A stretch of DNA of 64,000 bases, taken from NCBI GenBank assembly GCA_903813345.2, contig CAIIXF020000001.1, positions 40,271,366 to 40,335,365 on the forward strand, given 5' to 3'. This document shows positions 11,181 to 23,304 of this stretch, piece after piece. The notes beneath the pieces are model-generated. The model had not been told where the DNA came from and did not search any database. It saw nothing but the letters and a program-made list of their open reading frames with translations. Numbering within the stretch: the first letter of the stretch is position 1; each line of letters starts with the position of its first letter. Source of the stretch: Owenia fusiformis. Taxonomy: Eukaryota; Annelida; Polychaeta; Sabellida; Oweniidae. Position numbers and translations under genes: made by a program.

Positions 11181-11519
11181 CATCTACCACTTATAAAATA
11201 TCACGGGATCTGATATAATTATCATCTACTACTATAATCTCAGATATGACTTACAAAAGTCCTGGTACTATTCTTATTTGATTTTTTCACCGTTTCTCAT
11301 CCGTTACCGTTTCCATATTTTCATTGGCTATAATTAGTTTAAACATAACACTAGATTTCTAAAATTAACACCACGTATAAATACATATTTATGTGACATT
11401 TGAGGCTAAAACGAAAATGATGTTTTCATACAAACGCGTACCGATGACATTATCAGATTATCCCAAGGGTGATAATCTTAACAGGAAATTAGGTAAGCTT
11501 TTGTTTTGATAAACCTTTT

Positions 11520-11945
11520 TATCCTACACTTAGTCTACTAAATGTATAATAACATTAAAAAAATAAATTTGATATTTATTGGCAAAATGAATATCCGGAG
11601 GATATCGTAACGATATACTCCGGGCGGAGGATATCGTGACGATATACTCCGGAAAACCCAATATGCGGAGGATATTGTGACGATATACTCCGCTTGTTGA
11701 TTTCCCGCCAAATTGACTCTATTTGGCATGGCATTCATTTTGCAATGATAGTATACATTTAGTACACTCCTTGTAAGTGTAGGATCATCATCCTATGATT
11801 TTTTTCAGAATATCATTTTAATCTACTCGGTGATATTGAAATATGCACTCGTTCGCTTCGCTCTCTCGTGCAGATATCAATATCACCTCGTAGATAAAAA
11901 TGATATTCCTCAAAATCATAGGATATCCTATAAATCTATATTGGT
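11520..11945 (-). mobile_element. Two-hairpin MITE with tandem ATATCGT palindromes, copy 1
   Basis: About 430 bp, repeated in the opposite orientation at 35735-36186. One half is bounded by ATCCTACACTTAG and its inverse and carries three tandem copies of the palindrome-like GGAGGATATCGTNACGATAT plus ACTCCG. The other half is a long hairpin from AATATCATTTTAATCTACTC to GAGGTGATATT with the loop near GTTCGCTTCGC. The two open frames that appear in both copies are translations of the palindromes and not genes. Confidence 0.75.
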
Positions 11946-11984
11946 AATTATAGAGATATTATTGTAAGAATATTGTCAAGTACT

Positions 11985-12130
11985 CCTTGACAATGTTGAA
12001 AGTTCTAAAGGACAACGTAACATTGCATCCATCGAATGAGAATGCAATTATTGCACCCGTTCATACATTCGTCCGTCCGTCCGTCCGTCCATCTGTCTGT
12101 TTTACTGTCCAGAGATGGAAAAAAAGTGGG
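11985..12130. mobile_element. Short fragment with (CGTC)n run
   Basis: GCATCCATCGAATGAGAATG and four CGTC units resemble the left end of the foldback element at 2748 but are too diverged to delimit. Confidence 0.35.
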
Positions 12131-12249
12131 GCACAATATTTTCGACAATATTTAGAGCTGACCTTCAAATCCATTTTCAGTGTAGATTTTCCCCAAAAAA
12201 TGCATTTTCCAAAAAGTCAATGCATCTCTCGAAATTCACGATGACAAAT

Positions 12250-14050
12250 AGGTAGTTTTTTTAAAGTTGTTAGTGAAAACCGTGAGCCTGATGCAGACTG
12301 AGCCTGCAAAATCACTAAGTGCTGATAAATGAGCGCTCGGTGGTGAGCCAACGGTCCTTTTCGGATTTTAATTTGTGATCTTTTTTAACTGAGGGATATT
12401 GGGTATTTAATAATATCGACATATATGTATTTGACACAAAATGGTAAGGATGTAAAAATTGTGTCATTAATATCAAAGTGACATGTTTGCCCGGGGGTTC
12501 ACTCTAAATGATTTGCAGGGCTTTGCAGGGTAGGTAATGTAGGTGCAGCACGGCCAATTTTGGCTTTCGGCTAAAACCATGGAAACTAGCAAATCTGAGA
12601 GAAAAAGAAAACATGGAAAATTGTCTTAGAAAATACCTGTTTAGGTTGAAATTCAGTTTTCCAACAAAAATGGTATGAAATTGTTTGAATCAGCTGCCAG
12701 GGGACAAATCACTGGGATAATCTTGAGAGGAAATTGACATGGAAAATGCTCAAAAGGGGGGTCTTATGCGCACCCGTTTGGCGCGGGACATTTGAGTCCC
12801 CCAGTGAAACCCGCTCTCTCTCTCATAGCCCAGATAATATATAGCGATCACTTACATTACGTAGTTAATGCTATGATTGTCGCGTACAATCTGTTTGATA
12901 CAAGGCCACTCACCAAATATGAATACAAAATATCATCAAATCAAGTTTCCAGTTTATTTTGCATTATATACACACCCCTTCCATATGATCACAGCCGTAA
13001 CACTGTTGGTGTTTACATTACTACGGAATATAACTGATCATTTCTGTAAAAATGGTGACCTTACCCCTCGGCGGGCCCCTCAAAAATGGAGATACTGTTC
13101 CACATTTAGTTCTGCTTGCGATACGAAAGCGCCCACTGGGGAATTGATTTTACTTTGGGGATAGAGTGGTTCTGTTCTGTTACATCCTTGGCCCAAGAGT
13201 AAGTCATTGCATTACATGATCTGCTATAAAAGCAGTGAAGGACCGATCTTGAAGGATGTTCTGTTGGACCGGAATGATGATCTAGTGAGCTCAATACGAT
13301 ATGCATGATCATTCCGGTGTAACAAGTGGTCATTGATTGGATGTCTTCAACTGGAGAACCCCGGGCTTGTATTTTGGTTTTATCGCAGTTTTGAGGCAGG
13401 TCCGTAGCCAGGATTTGTCAAAGGGGATGGGTCACTTTTGAAAAATTCCAGGGGTAGTTCACTTGTGACAATTTTGGTCCAAAAATGCGCTATTTTGGTT
13501 TGAAAATTTCGTGTTTGTTTGGTTGTGTTTTTTGGTATGTAAGTGGTGGGTGAGTTGTTTTTCAACGGTGTGCTGTGTGTAGTGTCATGTCCGAGCTTTA
13601 TATCGTTGTGCATGTTGTAGTCGTAGCATCTCTTGTTATTGTTGAGATATTAACTTGATTTTATGTGTTTGTGTTTGAACCCTAGGGTGCGGTGTTTTTA
13701 TGTGGGTAGTATCGTGTTTTCTTGTGTTGTTTGTTACATGTGTATTATAATTTGCAAATGGTTGCTACACTCATCCACTCATCCAGTCATACATTGGTTG
13801 TTTCAGAATTAAAGTTATAATTCATAAATGTAAGTTTTGGTAGAAAAGGGGTGGCCCTGAGAAGGGCCGGGGTTTGTTGTTTGGTGGTCTATTGGCCGTG
13901 TTGTTTTGGTGTTGTTGTTGTTGTTGTTGAAGTTGAAAGTCTTTTTTATTTGTATTCCGATGCTGTTTTTCTCAGTTCTTTGGTGGCGTTCTCGGCTTCA
14001 GTTTTGCCCATTGTAGTTGCTAATTGTCTTGTTGAGGAATCTATGTGCTT
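12250..14050. other. No gene; MITE fragments and simple repeats
   Basis: At about 13395-13500 there is a fragment beginning TCCGTAGCCAGGATTTGTCA with GACAATTTTGG, related to the fragment at 20618. A hairpin on GACCGGAATGAT lies at 13264-13320 and a (GTT)n microsatellite at about 13908-13930. No frame looks coding. Confidence 0.5.
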
Positions 14051-14153
14051 GGAGTGATCAGAACAACATGGCCAAGGTTACTCGAGTCTCTAGCCAATAC
14101 TTGGCTAGAGGTGATTTCATCTGGAATACAGTGGCCTTAGAAGAAGGTAAGGC

Positions 14154-14421
14154 CAAGGTATTGGGTAGGTATACTTCACTGGCGGATCTGGGGAGCCTGG
14201 AGGCCCAGCCCCCCCTCAGGTGGTCCCAGAAAAAAATTGGGCCCAAAATAAATTTGAGCCAAAAAAGGCCTTAGGCCCCAAAAAGAAAATGGGCCTCAAA
14301 TTTTAAAATTTTTTTAGGGGCCCAAAATTTTTTCTCAGACCAGAAGTTTGCCCCCCCCCCCCCCCCCCATTGTTGGTTCCTAGATCCGCCCTTGTACTTA
14401 GTATACCTACCCAATACCTTG
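14154..14421. mobile_element. MITE with 22-bp perfect inverted outer ends and poly(C) core
   Basis: CAAGGTATTGGGTAGGTATA plus CT at 14154-14175 is exactly inverted at 14400-14421. Inside this, GGCGGATCTGGGG is mirrored by CCTAGATCCGCC. A run of about 19 C lies at 14351-14369. The flanking CTCTAGCCAATACTTGGCTA at 14092 is a further small palindrome, suggesting nested insertions. Confidence 0.6.
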
Positions 14422-15700
14422 TAACTGAGAAATTATTTTGTCTTCTTCGTCTATAATCTGAGTCCATGATCCCAAGTTTAAACATATTTGTGCTTTATTT
14501 ACTGAATGATAGATGGCGGTAAAAAACACACCTGTGGAAATGACGTCATCATAACTTGTATGAATGTATGAATTACCCGGATGTAGTTTACCTGAAATCG
14601 AATAAAGCGGCAGGTTGTTGAACAAAATATACAAATATCTACATGTGTAAGTACCTATTTTATATTTTACACAGAAATTTACTTGCATAAGACCTAAGTA
14701 GAGGCATGAGAAGTACATTATAAGGAGGGGTTACTCAAAGATCCAATTAAACGACTATGAAATGTTAGAATTTCGAAAGTAGGTCATCGATAACTCCGGA
14801 AATGAAATAAAATTTGATTTCAAAAGATAACAGATAACAATTTGAATGCGAAGACTGATACATCGTAAACTATAACATGCTTATTTAAGATTTTACAAAT
14901 CATTTCATACATAAACTGTCTTGATCTAAGCTAATGCAACTTGTGTTGTTTGTTGTTCGATTTGTGTCTATTTTCTGTACCCCCATAAGCTTACATGTGG
15001 GGGTGATTTTACAATGAGACTGATAGACCATCTCCAAAAAAATGTTGGAGAAAGAAGGTTCCAACCAGGTTGTGCTTAAATATAAAATGATATGAAAGAC
15101 TAACATGACGATCATTCCAAGACGTGACTGAAATGGCCCAGGAATCAGAAATAGCATTGAAATCTGCCTTCAATCTATGACCTATTTTGCACAGTCAGAG
15201 AGAATGTTTCTGGCGAAATTCTTGGACTTCAAATACTTTTAAGTTGGGAAACCGGAAGTGCTTACCTTTTTTAATTCCCGAATCTCTCCGAAATTAGCTC
15301 ATCTTGGTGACTGTAAATTGCACAGCTGTATTCAATGGAGTCTTGTCATATTCGATCAGCCTCAATTTTAAAGTGTATATTTTATTTTCAACGTGATTTC
15401 ATCGTTTTTTGTCGACTGGTAAGAAAACGCCGGGCAAATGGCAAGATGGATGACTTTTGACCTGACCTTGACCGATGGTGATCACGTCATCAATATTACC
15501 AAGATGGCGGTTTCAAAATTTTCTAAAATCGCTTCAAATAATATTATGTTAATTCCTAGCGAGTAAAGATATCTCTTAGTTTGCTATTTCACAATAAGAT
15601 AACGAAATGTGTAAGGAATTCGTATTTATCAATTAAAACATCACATCGACATTTGGTATTCGTAAACTAGACGATGAAGATAACGACCTCGAAAAAAAAC
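14422..15700. other. No gene recognised
   Basis: AT-rich DNA with only short frames lacking domain or splice support on either strand. Confidence 0.45.
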
Positions 15701-15707
15701 AAAAGAG

Positions 15708-15772
15708 TGAGTACGGGATTCGAATCCGGGCCTCCAGCGTGCTAAGCGAGAATTCTCCCCCTAGACCACCGA
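15708..15772 (-). pseudogene. tRNA-like pseudogene with Ala(AGC)-like anticodon loop
   Basis: On the minus strand a D-arm-like TGGTCTAGGGGGAGAA is followed by CTCGC-TTAGCAC-GCTGG (loop with AGC anticodon) and a perfect T-arm/B-box GGATTCGAATCC. A TTTTGTTTTTTTT run, a possible pol III stop, comes after. The acceptor strands do not pair and the anticodon stem has a mismatch, so a working tRNA is unlikely. It is a tRNA pseudogene or the head of a SINE. Confidence 0.5.
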
Positions 15773-18042
15773 TATATTACATATGGTATTGGGATTTAAA
15801 CGCTACTTATTTTGAATGCTATGATTCGGAAGTGACGTCACGTTCTTCACGTTTTGTTTGAGAGCGAGAACGAGACGTGCCAGAAGCCCGGCTTTTTTGT
15901 CAGTCGACCTGTTCAAAGTACATTTAGTTATAATTATCGCTTTCCAGAACAATTTAGGAAACAATATTTTCTATCTACGTCGATTACAAAGCATCTAAAT
16001 TCTAAGGTACGTAAATTTATATGAACAACTGAGTCAATAGGGATAAATAGCCCAACGAGAGTCGGCGGTCTTAAAAAATACTTGGATCTGGATGCCAGTC
16101 CTGGTATAAATATAGTTCCAGGGCAATTCGAAGAACGTATTAGATGTCCGTGCTATTTTGTAGAAAACAAATTGTTCAACCTTTTTTGCCAACCTGCAGC
16201 TGCATGATCACCTCTGATTCGATTATTGATCCTCCAGGGTTCTCACTAGTATGTATCCAACAGACCGAATATAATATTCGGTCTGTTATGATTGATATAT
16301 TTCCTGTGGAAATCGCGGTGATATTTTTTGCACATAAATTTCTCGTTTATTACAAGAATGTCCACCTTGAAAATTGGTGAATATGTTGAAGAGATGTTCA
16401 TCTTAAACTAGAAGCAAAAATATTTGTATAAGGCGGGTACAAGTTGATATAAAATAATGAAATGTTCTGACTCACCAAAACTTCAGGATGTGTTCATAAG
16501 TAGATCGCGAAATCAATGTCAAGGACGTTTGAGTTCACGAGATCCAAACGAGATATGCAAATTTTTGAACTTTGACAACACATGACCACTTGATTACCTC
16601 GGCCTTCTTCATGAATATTTCCGCTCTATTTACTATAAATGACGAAAATTAATCGGGATAATGATAATAAATGACAAGATCTAATAAATTACCGCACAAA
16701 TGGAATTTATCAATACGCTTCCGTAATGTTGCTCCGTCCGCTCCACGTGTTATTTGTTTACAAATAGACTGACGTCACTGGCTAAATCTCGTTTATTGTG
16801 AGAATTGGCATTGCCAAAATGGCTTGACCTAATCAATGGCTTCGCTACAAAAAGCGTCTGTACATTTTATGAATATCTTCAGTAAAGAGGACAATATACG
16901 AAAAAATAATATTGTAAGTTCTTTATAAGGTAATCATTTTATCATTAAACAAACTTATTTGTAACATTTATACAACACCACATTTTACAATAGGTGACTT
17001 ACAGTCTGAATTTATTCAGACGAAGGATACAGTCTAGGGTTCTCACCGAGAAATTTTTAGACCACGAATTTTTAGCGGTATTGTGACTACTTTTTTCGCG
17101 GTATTGCGACCACTTCTCCCCCATGTGACATCAGAGATATAGACTTCAAGATGTCCCTAGTCCTACTAGGGACATCTCGCATACCATTGACCCAAACCCA
17201 AAAATAAACCTCCGGATATGTGACACCATTGACCAAATATTTTTGTGGTTCAAACCAAACCAGGCGTATCATTATTTTATAGTTTTAAAAGTGCAGTAAT
17301 TAGTGCAGAGGGGTCATTCAATGTTCATGGACCTGTGTCAAAATATATTTAAGTTTGGATATTTCATCAAGACTAACATCTATTTTTATTATCTACAAAG
17401 AAACCCCCTAGATAAACATTATTTTAGCTGATATTCCTCTTGAAACATGGTGGATCTTAAAAATATAAAAGTGGAAGTCCCCTTTTTGGAGCTTTGAACT
17501 GAATTTACACTTCTTAATGCTGAAATTTATAATTTGTCCATACATTTTAAGAAAATAGGTATGTCAAAGAAGATGTTAAACCAAATGTTGCCTTGATAGC
17601 TCAGAAAAAATGAAAAAAACTTTCCTATTTTCTCTACAGTCCTTATTGCACCTTTAAGATGTTATAGTTTCTTGCTAATTTATGATATAATTAGGGCAGG
17701 GAATGACAACCGAACCGGACATTCAAATATCAATAAATAAACGTAAGTCCTCAATGAAATTCAAACCCTGTCAGTTTGTATATTTTGCCGATATTTGTAA
17801 TATAGACGATATCATTGCAATAAACAACCCCCTAAATGTTAGTCTGAGGTGTGGTCACCCAACATTCCTGAGGAATGGATATAATTTTGTTAACGAGGAA
17901 TATATATATATAATATTGAAATATACATGAAAACTGTTGCCCATGTTACTTTTAGAGGTCTAGTACAAAAAATGTCTGTACAAAATGCTTAGTGAGCATG
18001 TTTATAAGCATATTTGTAAGCTTGTAGAGTCTGCATTAGTAC
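15773..18042. other. No gene; one 29-bp near-perfect palindrome
   Basis: AT-rich DNA. At 16259-16287 two 14-base arms AACAGACCGAATAT and ATATTCGGTCTGTT flank one base. It is unexplained and may be the remnant of an excised or very short element. No coding signal is seen. Confidence 0.5.
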
Positions 18043-18622
18043 ATGTACATTAGGAGTCCAGCGATTCATCGATGTATCAGCTCGTTTGGTTACGATACAA
18101 GTGTATCGGTACGCACTGTTGAATATCGATACATGAAAGTATCGTTAACATACCCGTAATACTTCATAATTTGTTTAAATCTTCTGAATATTCAACTTTT
18201 TGAAAATTAGATTTTACATTTTTGAATGGGTTTTAACAGTGACGGCCCCATATTGAGTATAAACACGAACAGACAACAAACTGGATCCTCAGTCAAAATG
18301 CGAACAAATTACTTTGATCCTCTATGTCAACATTATTCAACATTTTAGTTTGTATTCAATATACTTTTCTTGACTATTTAGTAGGACTGATTATATTTTT
18401 TAGGTCTTTTATCCAATAAGAAGTAATTTAGAAATGTTAATTTATCTTGATATATTGAATAAAAGCGAATAAATTTTCGTTCATAATTATAGATGTAATG
18501 TGAAGCTGAACATTCGAAAATATAAGAATGACATTAAATGTATTGGATCGTTGCTCGTATCGTTAGGTAAGTTTCGAGATATGTATCATTTCATAATGTA
18601 TCGTGGGACCCCTAATGTACAT
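18043..18622. mobile_element. hAT-type MITE with 8-bp target duplication
   Basis: The element at 18051-18614 (564 bp) has ends TAGGAGTCCAGCGATTCATC and, inverted, TAGGGGTCCCACGATACATT. It is flanked by identical 8-mers ATGTACAT at 18043-18050 and 18615-18622. An 8-bp duplication with short TIRs is the mark of the hAT superfamily. The interior has repeated TATCGATAC-like words but no transposase. Confidence 0.8.
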
Positions 18623-20617
18623 GCAGTTTCAGCTCAAGGAATTGGAAAGGATGTAATGTAACCTCAAATCACTTAAAAAATAATGTGTGTTTCAGTGTGA
18701 CAGCTAAGGATATTTTCACTCTAGCCAAATTTGACCACTCACTTTGAATTCAGACTCGCCAAAATACATTATGACTGGACACTCCGCTATTTTGCATACT
18801 ACGTAAGCACTTTACAAGAAATGCGAACAAATAAAATATGATTTTAAAATTACATGTATGAACCGATCATGCGATGACTCGTCTGGGTATTTGTAGGTCA
18901 TGAATGCTTAAACTTCTGATTAATACAGCGGTAAGTTCCTCAATTACAGCGTTAATCGAATTAAAAATAAAAATCGCAAGAAGATGAAATAATTATATTG
19001 GTTGAATTTATGGAACGGCAAGAATAATTTTGTTCGTAGTTCAAGCTGTATTATGTATTGCATCGAACACTTTGATTGGTCCACCACTTAGTTTTAAGCC
19101 AATCAAAGGTGTGTTTTCATTGAATTGCGGTCCGGAACATAAAAATGAATAAAAAACCTTTTCCTGCTTTTACAAGTATTTTAGCGATTCTAGAGGTAAG
19201 ATTGACAAACTATTTGTTTAGAAGGTTAAGCATATATCTGTTTCTCATGGGCTCAATTATCTATCGCCGAAATTGTCGAGACAAATTGCATTTTCCTTTG
19301 CCAAAAATTTTTTTGACCCTTGTTTTGGCGTTTGGCGAGGCCTTAGCTGCCACCCTGGTGTTTTAAAGAATGTCTTGATTTTTTCTGACAATTTTGAACC
19401 TCCCAGTCAAACTGACCTGCGATTTTGAAAATCTTTGTCCAAGTCTGACATTTTGTCTCACAAACTTTTCTGTTTTTTTGTTTTTTCTAAAAAACAAATG
19501 GTTTTTGCATCTCTACATGGTCTCAGTTGCTCTTGCCTCACCTGTCTACTATATAAACACATCCCAGCTATTCTTATTTTGGTAGGGCTTTCAGTTTATT
19601 TAGACATGGGCTATTATTACCCTCAGCATTTCAATTTTTAATCAAGTAATGATTGATTGGTAGTATTCTGAAACCGTATAGTGTTTTAATACACGATTTT
19701 GGTATTTTATTTCATAACTCTGAAAATAGAAAATACAGAATACTAATAATCTGAGGCTACAAACAGTATGCATCTAGTATATATCTTATGTTTCGCAAAG
19801 TTAGGTACCGTTCAATGACCATATATTTCCCATGTGACTCAAATAAACTCCAAAGGACATAGTATCACTAGCTATGTCATTAACTTCTGTTCTAGATAAT
19901 TGGATTCTATTATGATCATAGTCAACAATTTCAGAATATTGCCTAGTGGACATATATTTCACTGATAGTGAATCAACAATTGTGATTTCAAAAGTGATAG
20001 CAGATAGCTTCATATTTGATTCTAGGCTAGTTAATTGTGAGGAGGCTGTAAGCATTCAAAACTGAGGCTCTCTTTAGTGACTGATACCAATAGCAAGCAA
20101 TGGTGTATCGGGTGTGTAAAGCATGCACCATTTTGATTTTATCAGTTTTGGATGTGAAATTGTTGATCCTTTCTTAATCCAAAAAGTAGAAATTCCAAAA
20201 GAGTATTATAGGCCACTTCTGTTTATATGCAGTATATTGCATATTGTTTTTGTTAAACACATTTTTTATAGCTAGGGAATGTGCTTAGAGAATGACATTG
20301 TCAGTAATAGGATCCTGTATTTAGCATAAATCTTGCTTCTCTGTTGTAAGGAGATATCATATGAGAGTTGCTGTAATGTATTACATACTCAGACATTCAA
20401 TATTGTGACGCATGACATGTTCAGTAATTTAATTGTGTCTTCGGGATGTTCAGATGAAACAATGCCAAAATATGCAATACTTGACAGTCGACATATTGAA
20501 CAATAGTGATTCAGTAAGTCTAATACTCTTAATTTGGTCCATTTATGTGCTTAGCTTTCAACATTTTCCATGTCTGTTCCTTCAAATTGTATTTGATTCA
20601 TAGTATATAGCCTCACA
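18623..20617. other. No gene recognised
   Basis: AT-rich DNA. Frames near 19145 and 19394 have no domain, no splice context and biased low-complexity composition. Confidence 0.4.
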
Positions 20618-20800
20618 GGCCGTAGCCGGGATTTGCCTAGGGGGTTCAGTTTTCAAAAATTTCCAGGGGGGGTTCACATTTGACAATTTTGGCCCAAATA
20701 TGGCTAAAATCACTTGAGAAATGCTCAAAATGGTGAAAAACTGCATGATTTTGAAAGAATTTTTTTTTTTGGGGGGGGGGGTTCGTCCGAACCCTGCGAT
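20618..20800. mobile_element. Non-autonomous element fragment (CCGTAGCCGGGATTTG ... poly G)
   Basis: GGCCGTAGCCGGGATTTGCC, GACAATTTTGGCCCAAATAT and a T10/G11 run ending GTTCGTCCGAACCC recur in diverged form at about 13395-13500. It is a dispersed repeat of unknown class. Confidence 0.5.
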
Positions 20801-23028
20801 GTCTAGTCTGTACCATAATATCATATAGCATTTTCTGCATTTCACTTTATTATGAAGGTCATAATGAAGCCCTATCTGTCCCTACTATTATATAGCCCTC
20901 CCAGGCTAATTGTCCCCTACTTTTGTAGCCTAATATGAATTTCAGGAGTTTGTCCTTGGATAAGGTCAGTGTATGTGTGTGTTTGTGTAAGGCCTCATCA
21001 ACTTTTGTATTACATAGCTTAACATAATAGCTGACAGTACAATTATCACAATTCATGCTTTGGCTTTAGAATTCCAATAAATCAACAGTTCTTTAATTCT
21101 GTGAAAGGGAAGACGAATTCCATTTTTGGCGTTGTCTAAATCTGCATCTAATAAATATTGGGACCTCTACGTCATCATTGCTTCTGTCAATTTAGCCTAC
21201 ACATCAGTTTTGCATTTATTTTGTTTGGAAGTGTTCCACTTAGTAAGCCCATTAAACTCTCATAAGTAGCTGTTTTGCTCTGTGGGCAAGAATAAACTAA
21301 CAAATTGAATACCAAGTTTGGAATGTACAGGTCGGTCTACTGGTTTCAAACAGTATCCCTAAAGCTGCAAATGCTCACATGTCACTGAAAATAAATATTT
21401 TACATTTTTAAAATTTATTGCAGAAACTGTATGAGGGCATTTAACATGTAGTACATTAACCTCACTATCTCATGCAAATTATACAGAGTGTAAGACGGAA
21501 TTATACTGAATAAAATTTTCTTTTAAGAATCTGCTTAAATTCTGACTCACTCTATATACTCACTCTATAGAACTGAAGGAAGTACTTGAGAACCTTAGAG
21601 AACATATACAATATATCATAAATGGTATGTGAGTAATTATCTAGATTAGTGTTTAGATATTATTACAAAACCTTACTGGGTATTGAATTGTTGGTTTAAC
21701 AAATAAGTTAATTCTCATTGAAGTTTTATTGGAAATACGAATAATATTGTATTTGCAACTAGTACTGATATAGATTTACAGCTTATCCAATAACTTCAGT
21801 ATTTGGGAAGTTCTCTTATTTGATTCGTCATTCATGAGTAATAGGAATATTTTAGTAAGGGAAAGCACTAGGAAGTATGAGTTTGTCATTGTTAATTAAA
21901 GGAAATATTTAAGAGGTTAAGTTTCTCAAAGATCAACCAGAATCAGTATTAAGAGAACCTCTAGTCAGAAAACATTGCCAAGAAAACCAAAAGGATTTTC
22001 CCATAGGATTACATATGGATTAACATACTATAGTTATATTGGATATACAAACATATCACATTGGTTTCATATTGTATCTAAATAGGAATAGCTTGAACAC
22101 AAGCACTTGACAAACACAAACAGGTTAGTGTTATATATATTTATTAATATACAGGGTACATTTTAGTAATAAATATCAAATAGACTAGATATATACTTGT
22201 AAACTGTTATTGCTGTGTATGGATACGCCCATTGTATTTGGTATGTTCTTCTCATATGTTTTGGCAGTTTTATAAATTCTAAATTTGAAGAACCTTTACA
22301 ATTGAATATATAGATATGATAATAGTCTAATCATGGGGACTCTATATTGATTGTATTATTACCTATGATGATTTCCTGCTTCAATAAATGCAGCATAATG
22401 ACCTCACTTTACAGTTACTTTTAGTCTAGCCATGCCTTACCCTCACAGATGGAGGTGAGGAAAATAGGGATATAAGGAGGGAGGGGGGTAGTGTTCTGAA
22501 ACTTGATTGATGTATGGATAAGATGCATCAAATCCCTAAATTTTAGTTCTCTATCCAAACAGGATAGTTGTAGGGGAGTATGTGGACTGGGGGGGGGGGG
22601 GGTAGCATCAGCAGGTCAACATCCAATAGTGCCTTTGTCAGCTTATGGTTTTATGGTCATATACCTGGTTATCAAATTACATGTAGGTTACATATTTTTA
22701 ACATTGGACAATTCATTTCACTCTGAAGTTTCTTCCATCATAGTTTTCAATATAACAATAGTAAGCACTAAGTTGGGAGAACAGAGGGTCGTGTAAAGGT
22801 ATTGTAGGGGCATATGGTAAAACTGGTGTTAATCCTACTAATCAGTCATTTCTGTAGTCTATAATAAGATAATGGATAATAATGTGATAAAATAATGAAA
22901 TGCTGTTCTGTGATATGTAGACTTCCATTTAATTACGTGCATTGTACATGGTGTTATCACAGCATATGTTAGTTTAGTCTTAATAGTCCAATCTTACAGT
23001 GAAACTTGACTGAGGGAATATCAGTCTT

Positions 23029-23304
23029 TAAAGGCCTCCTCTCCTCACAGAACAAAGTCACTAAATGCAGCCTTGAGAATTAGGTAAATTGTCAATTCTG
23101 GCAATCAGGAACATTATATGCGAACCAAAGCGCTACTTTGCACATTCTTCAGAAGCTTTCCAAAAGTGTAATTTCAGATACAAACACCCAAATGATGTAA
23201 AATGTACTTATACTAATGGGAACAATTTTTACCCGTGTCTATTTCACCAGTACATGTAAGTTGACGTCAGGTTTTTTTTACGTTCCTGTGTGAGGAGGCC
23301 TTTA
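23029..23304. mobile_element. Small MITE, TIR TAAAGGCCTCCT
   Basis: TAAAGGCCTCCTCTCCTCAC at 23029 is mirrored by GTGTGAGGAGGCCTTTA ending at 23304, with AGAAC/GTTCC extending the match. The 276-bp element has no coding region and no clear target duplication. Confidence 0.55.
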
